Shown here: positions 4,835 through 5,210 of the stretch, piece by piece | Numbering within the stretch: the first letter of the stretch is position 1 | Layout: each line of letters opens with the position of its first letter | Assembly (NCBI GenBank): GCA_958354085.1 | Contig: CATWUX010000147.1 | Location: 1 to 5,210 of the forward strand | Length of the DNA: 5,210 nt | Direction: 5' to 3' | Source of the DNA: an uncultured Oscillospiraceae bacterium | GTDB taxonomy: Bacteria; Bacillota; Clostridia; Oscillospirales; Acutalibacteraceae | Made by a program: the position numbers and the translations under genes | Notes under the pieces: model-generated | Database searches by the model: none | What the model was told of the DNA's origin: nothing | Seen by the model: only the letters and a program-made list of their open reading frames with translations

Positions 4835-5210
4835 TTATTTCACCAATACAAAGCCCATTTTCTTCTTGGCTTTGTCCAAGGTACGGGAGGCGATGTGCTG
4901 CGCACGCTCCGCGCCCTGCTTCATCAGCGCTTCCAGCTGGGCTTTATCTTTCATATAGTCCGCAAAACGCTGCTGGATGGGACGCAGCTCTTCGATGACC
5001 GCTTCGCCGACGGCAATCTTGAAATCGCCGTAGCCTTTTCCCTCAAACGCTGCTTCGATCGCCTCTAATGTTTCACCGGTGACGGCGGAATAGATCTCCA
5101 TCAGATTATTGATGCCGTCTTTGCCCTCAGCGTAATGGACGCGCGCTTCGCTGTCGGTGACCGCTCGTTTGAATTTGCGCAGGATGGTATCGGGATCGTC
5201 CTTCATCGAG
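4835..5210 (-). CDS. trpS: Tryptophanyl-tRNA synthetase, C-terminal part, cut by window edge
   Basis: Class I aminoacyl-tRNA synthetase that charges tRNA-Trp. About 124 residues are visible, the C-terminal third of a protein usually about 330 long. DDPDTILRKFKRAVTDSEARVHY is the characteristic stretch just after the KMSKS loop, which itself lies beyond the window. GINNLMEIYSAVTGE, the GYGDFKIAVGEAVIEELRPIQQRF segment and the final SRTLDKAKKKMGFV form the helical anticodon-binding domain. The ATG at 5204-5206 is internal, not the start; the frame is open to the window edge. It is convergent with the polymerase gene and ends close to the shared hairpin. Nothing looks degraded. Confidence 0.95.
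   Translation of the reverse strand, partial: SMKDDPDTILRKFKRAVTDSEARVHYAEGKDGINNLMEIYSAVTGETLEAIEAAFEGKGYGDFKIAVGEAVIEELRPIQQRFADYMKDKAQLEALMKQGAERAQHIASRTLDKAKKKMGFVLVK

Overview
The window looks like a stretch of ordinary chromosome from a Gram-positive anaerobe of the Clostridia, probably an Oscillospirales/Ruminococcaceae-type gut organism. The signs are strong AGGAGG-type ribosome binding sites, vegetative sigma-A-like promoters, moderate GC, and a gene set typical of that group (DUF1015 protein, Firmicutes-type Y-family polymerase, an all-helical hypothetical protein). The genus cannot be fixed from the sequence. I see no mobile element, CRISPR array, tRNA or rRNA.

Layout, left to right. 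The 5' part of a cysteine synthase gene (cysK-like) runs off the left edge on the minus strand. It has a near-consensus promoter and a leader of about 87 nt that can fold into a closed structure. Divergent from it, on the plus strand, is a 184-residue all-helical protein of unknown function with an internally repetitive pattern, followed by a terminator. Next, on its own promoter, comes mscL (large-conductance mechanosensitive channel). A 361-bp gap then holds an mscL terminator candidate, a long imperfect hairpin ending in a perfect 11-bp stem and six T, and a strong promoter. After it comes a full-length DUF1015 protein (436 aa). A bidirectional-looking terminator separates that gene from a Y-family DNA polymerase (DinB/Pol IV-like, 415 aa), whose own promoter candidate overlaps the terminator. 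A 14-bp perfect hairpin lies between the polymerase and the convergent gene on the minus strand, which is the C-terminal third of tryptophanyl-tRNA synthetase (trpS) running off the right edge.

The genes appear to be mostly single transcription units with their own promoters and terminators rather than one operon, so no shared pathway is evident. The only loose link is amino-acid metabolism: cysK uses O-acetylserine, and DUF1015 genes are often found near serine-biosynthesis genes in Clostridia (recalled, not visible here).

I find no convincing new multi-gene system. The parts most worth a second look are non-coding: the gap before the DUF1015 gene, where an exact 14-nt repeat lies both in the hairpin and over the predicted transcription start, and the structured cysK leader. 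Among proteins, the DUF1015 protein with its DGHHR motif and the repetitive helical protein are the real unknowns.
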